Shown here one piece after another: positions 30,784-42,406 of a DNA stretch of 64,000 bases. The notes beneath the pieces were generated by a model that was not told where the DNA came from, searched no databases, and worked only from the letters and a program-made list of their open reading frames with translations. Each line of letters opens with the position of its first letter. Within the stretch, counting starts at the first letter, position 1. Made by a program: the position numbers and the translations under genes. This stretch comes from Thinopyrum elongatum (taxonomy: Eukaryota; Streptophyta; Magnoliopsida; Poales; Poaceae): positions 424,384,483 to 424,448,482 of the forward strand of contig CM022303.1 in assembly GCA_011799875.1 (NCBI GenBank), written 5' to 3'.

Positions 30784-31700
30784 TGTCGTGGGAAAACACG
30801 GCCACCTATGGGGCCATCGGCCCCTTGTGGTTCAGCAGGGGGGAAGGACACATCGCGCAAAGAGCGGAGGGCGCGGGGCAGCACGGCAGCAATCACACGG
30901 GCAGGTTTTACCCACGTTCGGGCCGCCGCGAGGCGTAAAACCCTACCCCTGCTTTGGTGGACTGATGAGAGGACCGTGGTGGAGGCGCAGCGCTCTTGCC
31001 CGGCAAGGCTGCCTCGGGGCGAGAGTAGCTACGCGTGTATGAGTGTACAGGGGTCCGAATCCTTTCTAAGGTTGCCATGGCCCTCCTTTTATAGATCAAG
31101 GGGTCACCACAATGGCAAATCAGTCATTGTGTACTGATTAGATAGCAAACAGTGCCATCATACCTAACTCTGCAGACATGACAGAGCGCATTAAATGCAC
31201 CGCTTTGTGTCACATCATTGCCTAGCCCGGCAAGCCTTGTCGTGCTGTTTTGCCACCTTCTCGCCTACCTGCGTGAAACGTCGCTGGACGAGTGTCATTT
31301 GGAGGTGATTTCCTCTGGTGATGGCTACCACGTACCAAATAACGGACACTTAGCATCTTGGGGGCTCGACACCGCACCGATCGGTGACTTGCGTTGCTCT
31401 GAGGTGGAGCGGTGGAGCCTTGGCGGGGTAATCCGCCCTCAGCGTCCCCGGCAAGCCTGCCGGGGCAATCTTAAGACTTGTCTTCGGGGCAACCTCGTCC
31501 CCGCCATGCTCGCCTGCCCGGCAGGGGAGGTTTTCTCATCATGGTATTTTACTCCTTGGGTTGATCTTGGTCTTCTTGATCCGCCCTTTGATTCCTCAAA
31601 GAGCTGATCTCTTCTGCTTGGCCTTGTCCTGGATGCTGCAGTCTCATTCTTGAGCCTGTGTACAGTCTAGGAAACATACCTGGGGTTTGTTGCACCGACA
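30784..31700 (-). repeat. 5' LTR of gypsy A
   Basis: On the minus strand it runs from TGTCGGTGCAACAAACC to TTTCCCACGACA, 917 bp, matching the 916-bp LTRs of B. A TATA box (CTATAAAAGGAGG) lies near 31086-31095. It contains CCCCGGCA-AGCC-TGCCGGGG, a perfect inverted repeat, at about 31447-31467. On the right it abuts copia RT directly. There is no partner 3' LTR, so the target duplication cannot be checked. Confidence 0.9.
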
Positions 31701-34416
31701 CACTCTTAATGTCCATTTGGTATAAAGTTATATCATGGTGATTGGCATAAGCAAGTAAAATGCGAATGGACTCAAGTCTAGCAATAGGGGCATATGTCTC
31801 ACCATAGTCCATACCTTCGACTTGAGTGTAGCCTTGAGTGAGAGACGAGCCTTGTTGCATACGACTTGTCCATCTTAATCTTGCTTATTTTGAAACACCC
31901 ATTTGGTTCCAATGACATTATGATCGTCATTGGGATTTTCAACCAATGTCCATACTTGATTCCTCTCGAAGTTGTGTAGCTCTACGTGCATAGCATTTAT
32001 CCAATCTGGATCTTCAAGAGCTTCTTCTACCTTCATAGGTTCAACACTAGAAATGAATGAGTAGTGTTCATAAAAGTTAGCCAAACGAGTTTCAGAGCGA
32101 GTGATTCTCCCGGTTTGAATGTCATCGAAGATTTGTTCGATGGGATGATCTCTTAAGACTCTTGCTCTAACTCATGAGCACTTTTGCTTGGGTTGGGGTG
32201 GAACATCCTCATCATCTTCTTCTTCTTCATTGTTGGTGGTGTTGTCATTCGCTTGTGGAGGTGGAGAAGGAGGTCAAGGTGGTTCATCTTGTTGTACTTC
32301 CTCATTTCCTTTGTCTTGACGTGTTCCACTTGTGGATGCCTCCAAGTCAACTTGTGGTTCACCTTGATGTGAAGTTGAGGCTTCCACTTGAATGGATGAA
32401 GTACTCTCCTTCACCTCCGTTGGGTGAATCTTGCCAATGGACAAATCTTGGATTGCTTTAGATGGATCTTTGTCTCCTACAACAATTGCCAATTGCTCTA
32501 CTTGCGAGCCGTTAGATTCATCAAACTTCACATCTACCATCTCTTCAACCTTTCGGGTGAAATTATTGTAAACACGGTAAGTGTGAGAGTTTGAACCGTA
32601 ACCGAGTAGGAAACCTTCATGAGATTTAGGAGCAAATTTTGAGCGACGATGCTTGTCAAGAATGTAGCACTTTGAGCCAAAAACTCAAAAGTATCCAACT
32701 TGGGGTTTGTTACCGGTGAGTAGCTTGTATGCCGTTTTGCCGAGAAGCTTGTGAAGAAATAGTCGATTCGTAGAATGACAAGCTGTCTCAACCACTTCGG
32801 CCCAAAAGTGTCTTGGCATTTTGTATTCATCAAGCGTCGTTCTCGCCATCTCGAAGAGTGTCCGGTTCTTCCTCTCAACAACTCCATTTTGTTGAGGCAT
32901 GTACGTAGCCAAGAACTCATGTGAAATCCCCTCTTCGTCAAGAAAGGTATCCACATTTGCGTTCTTGAACTCCGTTCCAGTATCACTTCAAATTGGTTTT
33001 GGGCCTTCTTGGCGAAGTTCTTGAAGATCTTTTGGACCTGCGATTTGTCATCAAGAAAGAACACCCACGTAAATCTTGAAAAGTCATCAACAATGACCAA
33101 ACCGAACGAGTTACCACCGAGACTCTTGTAGGCGTTGGGACTGAAAAGATCCATATGAAGTAGCTCAAGCAGTTTTCTCGTGGTCATGATGTTCTTCACG
33201 GGATGACTTCCTCCAACCTGTTTTCCTGCTTGGCAAGCACTGCAAAGTCTATCCTTGTCAAATATAACATCTTTAACACCAAGGATATGATCACCTTTAA
33301 TAAGCTTATCAAGATTTCGCATGCCCACATGACCTAACCTTCTATGCCATAACCATCCTTTAGAAAATTTATCAATTAAGCAAGTACGAGGTTGGGCTCT
33401 CTTAGTGAAATCGACAATGTATAGATCACCTCTACGAATACCGGTAAAGACCATATTATTATTATCTCTACGAAATATTTGGCAATCTACTTTGGTAAAT
33501 AGAACATTGAAACCAAAGTCGACTAGTCTAGATACGGAAAGGAGATTGTAACCAAGAGATTCAACGAGCATAACATTTTGAATAGAGCTATCGTTGGATA
33601 TGGCCACCTTACCAAGGCTAAGTACCTTACCCTTGGAGTTATCTCCAAAAGTTACATACTTCTGTGGGTCGTCGTTTTTAGCAAGCTCACAGAACATGTC
33701 TTTATCTCCGGTCATATGATCGGTACATCCACTATCAAGAATCCACTCTTTTCCTCCGGCCATGTAGTCACGAAAGTTGGCCATGAGACTAAGATTTCTC
33801 ATAGTCTCCTCATAGTCAATATCACTTTCTTCATCTTCATCATAATAGCCATGCTCAATGTCATCATCATGTATGTGATCATCGCCTAGAGCAAGTGATT
33901 TATTAGATTTATGACCATGACAATGTTCAAGTTTATGAATTCTAATTGTTTGTGAAATGATGCTACTAAAGACTCCAACATTTCCTTTAGCACGCATATG
34001 ATCACATAGCTCAAATAGACATTCATCAAACTTAGGATCACCAGGCTTCATTTTATGAAAAGTAATAGACTTTTGAAGAATCTCATCTAGATTTTTCAAG
34101 GAATAATTCAGAAAGCGTTTCTCAAGATAATTCCATATAGTATATGCGCATTCAAAAGTAGGCAAGCACACAAGCAAATTTCTAGGCAATCCTCTAATGA
34201 TAAGATCAATAGTCCTAAGATTGCGAACCATGTCAAGATACTCATCGGGGGTAGGATGCAAGGGATCAATAGGATGCACATAAGGGCTACAAATATGCTT
34301 GTTCAAATTATATTCATTGAAAATCTCAAAATTCTCTTTTTTTTTCATGAACCATAAAACTCCCCATCAAGAATAGGCACTCTACATCTAATACTCCCGA
34401 ACATAGACTCGTCCAT
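31701..34416 (-). pseudogene. Copia gag-protease-integrase-RT (broken, RT truncated by the insertion of A)
   Basis: Gag starts at 34416 (MDESMFGSIRCRVPILDGEF) and is broken by a TGA and a frame change at an A run near 34340. Further gag words are FDECLFELCDHMRAKGN. Protease has WILDSGCTDHMTGDKDMF (near 33740). The pre-integrase zinc region includes WLWHRRLGHVGMRNL, and integrase has IVDDFSRFTWVFF and ERKNRTLFEMARTTLDEY. RT begins WTLVENPNDDHNVIGTKW and ends at LYQMDIKS against the LTR of A. A frameshift lies near 32990 and stops near 32690, 32160 and 31875. RNase H and most of RT are absent from the window. Confidence 0.9.
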
Positions 34417-34457
34417 CTTCCTCCAATGGTGATTAAACCAAAGCAATGGAGACTAAT

Positions 34458-34469
34458 GCTCTGATACCA
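34458..34469 (-). promoter_or_regulatory. Copia primer binding site (initiator methionine tRNA)
   Basis: The minus strand reads TGGTATCAGAGC, the standard copia site complementary to the 3' end of initiator tRNA-Met, two bases after the LTR end. Confidence 0.92.
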
Positions 34470-34471
34470 AT

Positions 34472-34500
34472 TGAGAGGATCAAGAAGAGGGGTCTAGAGG
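34472..34500 (-). repeat. Copia 5' LTR, terminal 29 bp
   Basis: TGAGAGGATCAAGAAGAGG on the plus strand is the end of the minus-strand LTR next to the primer site. The LTR continues at 38795 after the inserted solo LTR. Confidence 0.85.
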
Positions 34501-35792
34501 TGTAACACCCCAAAAATTCAACCATGATTTTATTAAGTAAAATATGGCCAGAAACAAAATTTTGAAATTTTATTAAGTCCTTTATTATTTTTAGAGTATT
34601 TTCTATTTCTGTTTTCCAAAATTCTTCCCTCCATATAGAAATTTTTGGAAATAATATTATGGGATCTGGTAGTTTTCTTTCAATCATTTCGTTTATATTA
34701 TAATAACAGTAGGAATTATTTTCATAATAAAATTTGCCTCTAAATAATTCTTTTAATAGCTTTTTCAATACTTTAAATGCCACTGTTGCACTACAACCAT
34801 TTAAAATAATTCTTTTTAAAATTCCACAAAAATTATGGGAGGTCATGTGATGCCTGTAAATCACTTTTATGCAAAAACCAAACTTGGTCTTTTGAAAATT
34901 TTGAGTGAAACAATCTCTTTTCAATTCTGTCCAGTATTTGAGTTTCTACTACAACCCAATTTTTTGTTGCTCCATTAATTCTGAAATTTTTCCCACTTGT
35001 CCTTCCAACAAAACCCTTAAGTCCAAAATTCCAGCTCCATTGGAATCTCTTTAGTTCACCAAATATTCCCCTACATTTTCTGTCCAGAATTGAAATTTCC
35101 CCAAACTTGCACTAGCAAGTATGTTATTTTGCCAAAACAACTCCACCATCCTCTCTAACATCCAAAGAGACATCAACCTGCCAACTTCCAACCCTAACAA
35201 ACCTTCCTAGATGGCCCTAGCATTCTGTCGAGCACCTCATGTGCATGACAGAATTTGGCAACCTTTTAACATTTCATTTGGAACTTGGTCATTTTGCCAA
35301 ACCAGCATGTCTACTAGCTCTCCCATATCCAGGTGCATGACACTGTCAAATCTCACTTGCATCAAAACCCTCCAGACCACCCTGGCATTTTGTCAAACAC
35401 GCTGTGCTCGTGCACAGGGCATGGCCAGAGCGCCCGCACTGCACCCCGAAGGCACCGAGCTCTGCCGAGCCCTCTACTGCCTCGCCAGCACACGCACCTC
35501 CTCCTTCCCTTGCTCCGCAAGCCAACCGCATCTTGCCGACATCCCCCCCTTGGCTCTAGCGCCGGCCAGCCACTGGCCCGAGCCGCCACCGCCGTAGCCT
35601 TTTTGGATACGCCACCGTCCAGAAGCTCTGGGCAAATCCGCGAGCGCCAGCACAACCCCCTTAATTACCACCTACCTGAGTTGCTCAACGGCCTCGCCGA
35701 CCATGCCACCGCCCTCAACCACCTCCTCCGTCCCAGTAATGGCGCCGCCGACATGCCGTCCTCTGTAAGCTCCATAACCGACCTCCTTCTCC

Positions 35793-35802
35793 CTATAAAA
35801 TC
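35793..35802 (+). promoter_or_regulatory. TATA box of the solo LTR
   Basis: CTATAAAATC lies about 1.29 kb into the LTR and marks the likely U3/R border. If so, R plus U5 is about 2.95 kb, unusually long. Confidence 0.5.
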
Positions 35803-37951
35803 CCACCCCGAGGCTGCCTACCCATCACACACCTCCCCTACCTTCCTCTGTGAGCTTCCCCAAGCATCCAGTTGACCGGACGGGGTCGTCTTCTTCGTCT
35901 CTGGCCGAGGCACCCGCCGTCGGCTCTCCGCCAAATTCATCACCTCCAGAGCCCCTTCCTCTCCAATTCTCCTCCAGTAGCCCTACCTCGAGCCCATGAT
36001 TCCATTCCGCGCTTCAATTTCCTCGAAGAAGCAACGAGGATGAAAGTCCTGTTTCGACCGACACCGTGGTCCGCCGGGAAGCTCACTGCCATTGACCCCA
36101 TCCACCCCGGAGGCCAAGACGGGTACGCAGAGGTTCGCCGCGACCCTCTGAGCACACTCACATGCTTGGCTACTAGAACGGCGCCACCGTTCGCCGGCCA
36201 GGGCCGCCGAAGTGCAGCCTCCGTTCGGCCAAAGAGAGAAGGGCGCGCGCTGCCCCAGTCAAACCTGCAGTGGGGCCGCGGGACCCACTGTCAGCGACAG
36301 AAGCCACGTCGACACGTCGGTAAGTGGAGGCGGATTCGACTGAAGCCATCTTGGCGAGGAGAAGGCGCACTCCTTGAATACGCTTTCGGCGTGGCAGGTC
36401 TTCCACGCGGCCAAGCGATGCAGTGGCGCCTGATAGCTATGCTACGCCCAGGGCACACCTCTGCCTTCTCTCTTTTTCTTTTCCAGAAAAACTAAAATAT
36501 TTCCACAGCAGTTATTTTTACACTAAATTAGATGATTCCAATTTCAGTAGACGTCTAAAACCATGATCTATCTATCCAGATTAGGTTAACATTTTTTTCC
36601 TAAGCTTTATCTCCACTGGATCAATTAAATGGTTCATTTAATCATTTATTTCAACTTAGAAATTTCATAAGTAATTCACATTAACTCCAAATAAATTGAA
36701 TCTTTTTCTGTTATTTTTCAATTATCATCTAGTTTATTTCAGTATTTATTTCAAAAATTTCCAAACAACTTTTTAGCACTGTTGTTGCTATACGTGGTAA
36801 TTTAAGTATTTTTGAAAATAGGAAATGGAGGGAAGATGAAATTCTCAAACTTTTGGTGTGCACCCAATACTCCTGTATGCTCAAGGCAAGCATCTTGAAC
36901 ACTTGATATGGTGAATCACATGGTTATATTGTTTGCAAGAAAAAATGAAGTCATATGTAGGTTGAGTTCGAATAAAAATTTGCATGCATGTAGTGATGGC
37001 ATGTTTCCTCATACCATGCATCGTGTGTTTTTATGACTAACTTGCAGGTGAAGGTATAAGTAAAATACAGTACCGGCAGAAGGGTGACCACGTTGAAGCG
37101 TGATCATGCCTTGTTTGTTATGCATGTTGGAGCATGCAAGGGTTGTGGCCCTGTTTGGATCTGCTGTTGAAAGAATACTTTGTTGTGCTAACCACTACAG
37201 GAAATATTTGAGCCTCCTGAGTCGACCGTAGATCGAGTCTTGTTCTGGTAACCCCCATACTTGATTCGTGCTGCCACTTGTCCCTGCCACATGTGGGATA
37301 TGGTTTAGTAAGTTGTTAACCCCTTTCCGTGCACACACCACATAGAGGGCTACGATGAGGGTTTCCATGTTGGTGAACTAAATCCTGTCATCGGGTCAGG
37401 GGGCATGGGTGTTTCCAGTTGTGACTGAGAGGGGGGCACCCCTTGTAATCCGCGTGTATGAATAGTGATCCCATGCAGGACGTTGGTCTCTCCGTCTTAA
37501 AGTTTTTCTTGAACGATGCTTTGGGTGATTCCTGGCATCCGGAAAGTAAATCTGGTGTGTGCTGGTTAGGTGTGTTTTCAACCCAAAGACCGTAATGGGA
37601 ATTAGTCAGTGTCACGGTACTGACTAAAGAAATCCTTTACTTGTGGGTAAAGAGTACACCCTCTGCAGAGTTTAAACATATTCGAATAGCCGTGTCCGCG
37701 GTTAAGGGCTACAGCCTGGGTTGGTCAAGTGTCGGTCTTAGTGTCGGTCTTCGGAGGAAAATAATCAAATTGAGCCTGAATTATTTTGCAGGATAATTGT
37801 TGTCACCCTGATGCTACCATGAATATTTTATGCATGTTAATATAATTATGGTTATGCATATTATTGAAGACTAACCCGTTTCTCTTATTTTGTATTTCCT
37901 GAGTGTCCCAGGGGCTGGCTAGACTACCCCGGGCACTCAATTTTATTTTCA

Positions 37952-38205
37952 AGACCTCTCGTGGCGTCCCTCGAGTTCACAGGCGATGTATCCCACCACT
38001 ACTCTTGTGGACACCCGATTGGCATTTCTCTTCAAGTTCGACCGTGGCATCACTTGACACCCGACTGGCATTTCTCTTCAAGCCCGACCGTGGCGTCACT
38101 TGATACCCGACTGGCATTTCTCTTCAAGACCTCTTCGTGACGTCCCTCGAGTTTACAGGCGGTCCCGCCACTACTCTTGTGGACACCCGATTGGCATTTC
38201 TTTTA
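37952..38205 (+). repeat. Tandem repeats near the 3' end of the solo LTR
   Basis: GGCATTTCTCTTCAAG occurs at 38021, 38067 and 38113, an exact 46-bp period. It sits within a larger duplication whose two copies start near 37952 and 38127 (GTCCCTCGAGTTCACAGGCG and a close variant). A last partial unit is at 38193. Confidence 0.8.
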
Positions 38206-38794
38206 TTTTGTTGAATGTCACTTGGGCTGGCTAGACTACCCGTGGCATTCATTTGCTTTTTTTCTAATAAGTTTGATCATGACTAACATGCTATGTTCAC
38301 GTTCATATCATTTTATTGTCATGATTTAAATTTCAGTCAGCATGAGCATATGCATATAGTTTGGCTCATCATAATCATATATTTTTATCTGCTGCATTCA
38401 GTATATCTTTTGTTCAAGATGTTTGCGAGTACATTCAAATGTACTCACATGCTTGTCCCTGGCTATTTACTTGGCCAGGTCAGGAATTCAGCGAAGAGTA
38501 CCTCAGCGATATCCGTGCGGAGCCTAGGATAGCAGCCATGCGGATAGGAATTATCCGGGTCAGCTGTTCCTATGGGAATGGAGCCCCATCGACGCTGGAG
38601 TACCACGAGTCATTTCCGTCATCCACCACAGGAATCCCTGTTGTATCATTAGACCTTTATGGTATTGTATCCAATTCTTGTAATAGCTTGGTAATTCTGT
38701 AACAAGGACGTGTCCACCAGTAACAGTGATCCTGGGGTGGTGATGACATGAGGGGTTAATTTCTGGAATATCGTGTCCCGACCCCGGCAAGAGG

Positions 38795-40356
38795 GGGGGT
38801 GATTAGACCCTTAACAAGTAAAAGTGGCAGTTTTTAATTTCTTCAAGTTAAGCTTGAGTTTAGCACAAGTTAAAGCACTCTCAATATATTTCAAGCAAGC
38901 ATGACTAGAGTATATGCAGCGGAAAGAGTAAAGCATGCAAGTTGCAAGAAAGTAAAGGGATGGGATTAGAGTTTGCAAACACAATGGAGACACAAAGATT
39001 TTTGGCGTGGTTCCGATAGGTGGTGCTATCGTACGTCCACGTTGATGGAGACTTCAACCCACGAAGGGTAACGGCTACGCGAGTCCATGGAGGGCTCCAC
39101 CCATGAAGGGTCCATGAAGAAGCAACCTTGTCTATCCCACCATGGCCATCACCCACGAAGGACTTGCCTCACTCGGGTAGATCTTCACGAAGTAGGAGAT
39201 CTCCTTGCCCTTACAAACTTCTTGGTTCAACTCCACATCTTGACGGAGGCTCCCAAGCGACACCTAACCAATCTAGGAGACAACACTCTCCAAAAGTTAA
39301 TAGACGGTGTGTTGATGATGAACTCCTTGCTCTTGTGCTTCAAATGATAGTCTTCCCAACACTCAACTCTCTCTCTCTCAGATTTGGCTACGGTGCAAAG
39401 ATGATTTGAGTGGAAAGCAACTTGGGGAAGGCTACAAATCAAGATTCTTGTGGTAGGATTGGAATGTCTTGATCTCAACACATGAGTAGGTGGTTCTCTC
39501 TCAGAAAATGTATGGTGGAAGTGTAGGCACGTTCTGATGGCTCTCACACAAATGGAGAAGGGGGTGGAGGGGTATATATAGCCTCCACACAAAATCCAAC
39601 CGTTACATACATTTGACTCATCTCGATGGGACCGAATGGTTAAACTCGGTGGCACTGATTAGTTCAAAAATGTGAACGTTAGGAATCTCAGTGGGTCCGA
39701 CTGGAACAACTCGATGGGACCGATGTGCTAGGGCTTAGGTCAAACCTCATCTCAGTGGCACCGATTGCATCAACTCGGTGAGACCAAAGTGAAGCAATAA
39801 GGCAACAGAGAGTTGGTCAAGCCAACTCGGTGAGACCGATTGCAAAACTCGGTAAGACCAAAATAAATGCAACAAGTCATAGAGTTTTGGCAAGGCCATC
39901 TCGGTGAGACCGAGATCTGTATCGGTGAGACCGAATTGATAGGGTTTCTGGCAGTGGCTAAGTCATATGAACTCGGTGGCTCTGGGTAGAAAGAATTGGT
40001 GGGGCCGAGTTGGAGTTTAGGGTTTTGACATATTTGGACGGAGAAAGTGGCTGAGGGTTTTGGAGCAATATCACTAAGCATTTGAGCAAGCAAGCCATTA
40101 AGCAACACCTCATCCCCTTTTAATAGTATTGGCTTTCTTATGGACTCAATGTGATCTTGGATCACTAAAATAAAGATGAAGAATCTTGAACTTTTGCCAA
40201 TGTTTGTCCTTAGCATTTTGAAGGGGTTCCACGTCCTCCTCTCCTTGCCACGCCATTGTTGAACTTGTCTGAAATATACTAGATAAAACCATTAGTCCAA
40301 CAAGAGATATGTTGACATTAATTACCAAAATCACCCAGGGAGCACTTGTGCTTTCA
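38795..40356 (-). repeat. Copia 5' LTR, main part
   Basis: The sequence from GGGGTGATTAGACCC to GTGCTTTCA matches 8951-10506 over its whole length with many substitutions. It carries the TATA box near 39570 and the palindrome array at about 39620-40010. With the 29 bp at 34472-34500 its length is about 1.59 kb, against 1.58 kb for the left copy. Confidence 0.85.
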
Positions 40357-41016
40357 CTTTTACTGCACGCAAGGTAGATCGGATCCGATGTACCACCAGA
40401 CAACGGATACAATCGTCGCCGCTAAAATTTTCTTGATCTGATCTGACTACAGATGCGATGTCCACTGGACCGTGGACAACTAAAATCTAGGCGCGCCGAT
40501 GAAATGCCGGCTAGCACGACACTGGTTTGCACTGTTCATCAATTAGATTAGACCTTAAAAGTCATGCTGGAAAAGCTAGCACTTGATTGTGTTAGTCATG
40601 CGGCAAAGAAAAACACTGCTAGTGGACATACCAGCGACCACCTACGTGCTGAATTAAAAAGGAAGTAAAGAAGAGGAAAAGGAAAGGATTTTCCTGGATG
40701 GCCGATGCGGGATCAACCTTGGCTCCCGTGCAGTAGCCCGACCTAGGCGTATACTCTTTGGGAGCCAGTGTTGCACACGCAAGGCCGATGCCAGCCGACC
40801 CGTACAGATGCGTCCATTGCTTCGATTAGGCGCCGCCGTTGAAAAATTAGGGCAACCTCGATCTGCAAACAAAATTTGGAAGCCGACGGCAATAGTGCCC
40901 AACGTAAAGTAATTCATACAATGAATCTAACTGAAATAATATCACCTGATTCGGCGTTAGTTGAAGATTCCATCGCACCGTGATGACACCCAGCAGGCTC
41001 TCAATGAAAGCACCAA
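40357..41016 (-). other. Leader region of a truncated gypsy element (D)
   Basis: On the minus strand it follows the LTR at 41017-41435 and begins TTGGTGCTTTCATTGAGAGC, which I recognise as the usual start of the internal region of a common Triticeae gypsy type. The rest has no ORF of note. It is cut at 40357 by the copia LTR. Confidence 0.5.
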
Positions 41017-41435
41017 TGTCGATGTTAAATCCGGCATATCTCGTAGTAGGGGTCCTAAGCTAGGTGTCTTGGAGCGATGGTAACATGGACACAAGATTTT
41101 ACCCAGGTTCGGGCTCTCTCGAAGAGATAATACCCTACGTCCTGCTTTTGATTGTATTCATATGGGGGATAGTACAGAGTACATGTATCTACCACGAGAT
41201 TGTTCTAATGAATATGAGTTGTCTATTGACTAGCCTAGCCTCGGTTTATATAATGCATCGGAGGCCTAGGGTTTAGGAGAGTCCTTTTCTTGGGCGCCAA
41301 TTCTTGTGAAGTCGTCCTTGTATTTGTAATGGGCTGCCCGAAGTGGCCCGTTAGTGAACCGCCATGGGGGTCCTCGGCCCGATCCACCCGGTCAGGAGAC
41401 GTGTGGTGAGTACCCCCTAGTCCAGGACACCATCA
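41017..41435 (-). repeat. LTR of gypsy element D
   Basis: The minus strand runs from TGATGGTGTCCTGGACTAGG to AACATCGACA, 419 bp, with TATA (ATTATATAAACC) near 41244-41254. The phrase TTTTACCCAGGTTCGGGC, read on the plus strand, is common in Triticeae LTRs. Flanking bases (ACCAA and CCCCT) show no target duplication, as expected when the internal region has been lost. Confidence 0.65.
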
Positions 41436-42406
41436 CCCCTGCCGCTTCATGAGCGGTATGGGCACACAAAAAGGAAATTCATTTTTAAAATTAGAGTTCG
41501 CACATACAAATTTACCTGGAACAGCATGGAAATACCGCATATAGGTAGGTATGGTGGACTCATCTGGCACAACTTTGGGTTTAAGGAGTTGGATGCACAA
41601 GCAGTATTCCCGCTTAGTACAAATGAAGGCTAGCAAATAGATTGAGAATCGACCAACCAAGAAACAAAAACGATCATAAATGAGCATTAAACATAACTAA
41701 CACTGAATAATGCACCACAAGTAGGATGTAACTTCATTGCATAACTATTGACTGTCGTGCTTGCATAGGGAATCACAAACCTTAACACCAATATTCTTAC
41801 TAAAGCATAATTACTCACCAACATGACTCATATATTACTATCTCCATATCTCAAAACTATTACAAGGAATCAAGTTTATAATATCCAATGATCTTCATGA
41901 AAGTTTTTATTATATCCCCCTTGAATATCTATCACTTTGGGACTAATTCCATATATTACCATTGCTACTAACAAGCACCCAAATAAATTTAAGTGAAGCA
42001 CGTGACCATAAATTTCTTCAAAATAATTTCCTTTTTCAACTCTCAAAATAATCTAAGTGAAGCATGAGAGCATATTTCTTCAAAATTTAAACCACCATCG
42101 TGCTCAAAAAGATATAAGTGAAGTACTAGAGCAATTCCATAGCTCACAAAATTTAAGTGAAGCACATAGAGCAATTCTAACAAATCATCGCATCATTATG
42201 GCTCTCTCAAATAGGTGTGTCCAGCAAGGATGATTGTGACAAACTAAAAAGCAAAACAAGAAAAGGCTCATACAATACAAGACGCTCCAAGCAAAACTCA
42301 TGATATGTGATGAATAAAAATATAGCTCCAAGTAAAATTACCGATGGCCGTTAGAAGAAAGAGGGGATGCTTTCTGGGGCATCCCCAAGCTTAGTTGCTT
42401 GGTACT
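41436..42406 (-). mobile_element. Athila-type gypsy host fragment H, left part
   Basis: AT-rich and non-coding. The words GTATATAGGTAGGTATGGTGG-like and CACAAGCAGTATTCCCGCTT recur at 44770-44870 inside element S, so H and S are related. Several repeats of AAGTGAAGCACG-like text occur at 41980-42170. The two halves of H rejoin across S as GGTACT/TACTCCTAG. Confidence 0.55.

Larger units (their letters stand above)
34501..38789 (+). mobile_element. 4.29-kb solo LTR of a long-LTR (LARD/Sukkula-like) element
   Basis: It begins TGTAACACCCCAAAAATTC and ends GACCCCGGCA, with the 5-bp target duplication AGAGG at 34496-34500 and 38790-38794. No primer site, polypurine tract, coding domain or second terminal copy is seen inside, so this is one LTR left after recombination. 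A TATA box CTATAAAATC at 35793-35802 followed by a GC-rich leader supports plus orientation. LTRs above 4 kb are known for Sukkula-type non-autonomous elements in Triticeae; the family name is only a guess. The GC-rich frames at 35211-36495 are not credible genes. Confidence 0.85.

Noticed and set aside
30805..30805. Gag start of element A at 30805 (MAVFSHDIFGAPGRG...)
   Set aside because: That ATG is inside the 5' LTR and its frame reads through the primer site; 30682 matches the start in B and C.
35211..36495. GC-rich plus frames of 128, 180 and 207 codons
   Set aside because: They overlap in different frames, have no domains and lie inside the leader part of a solo LTR.
41012..41440. Solo LTR interpretation of element D
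   Set aside because: The sequence next to it (40357-41016) looks like the normal leader of the same element and no target duplication is present, so a truncated element is more likely.
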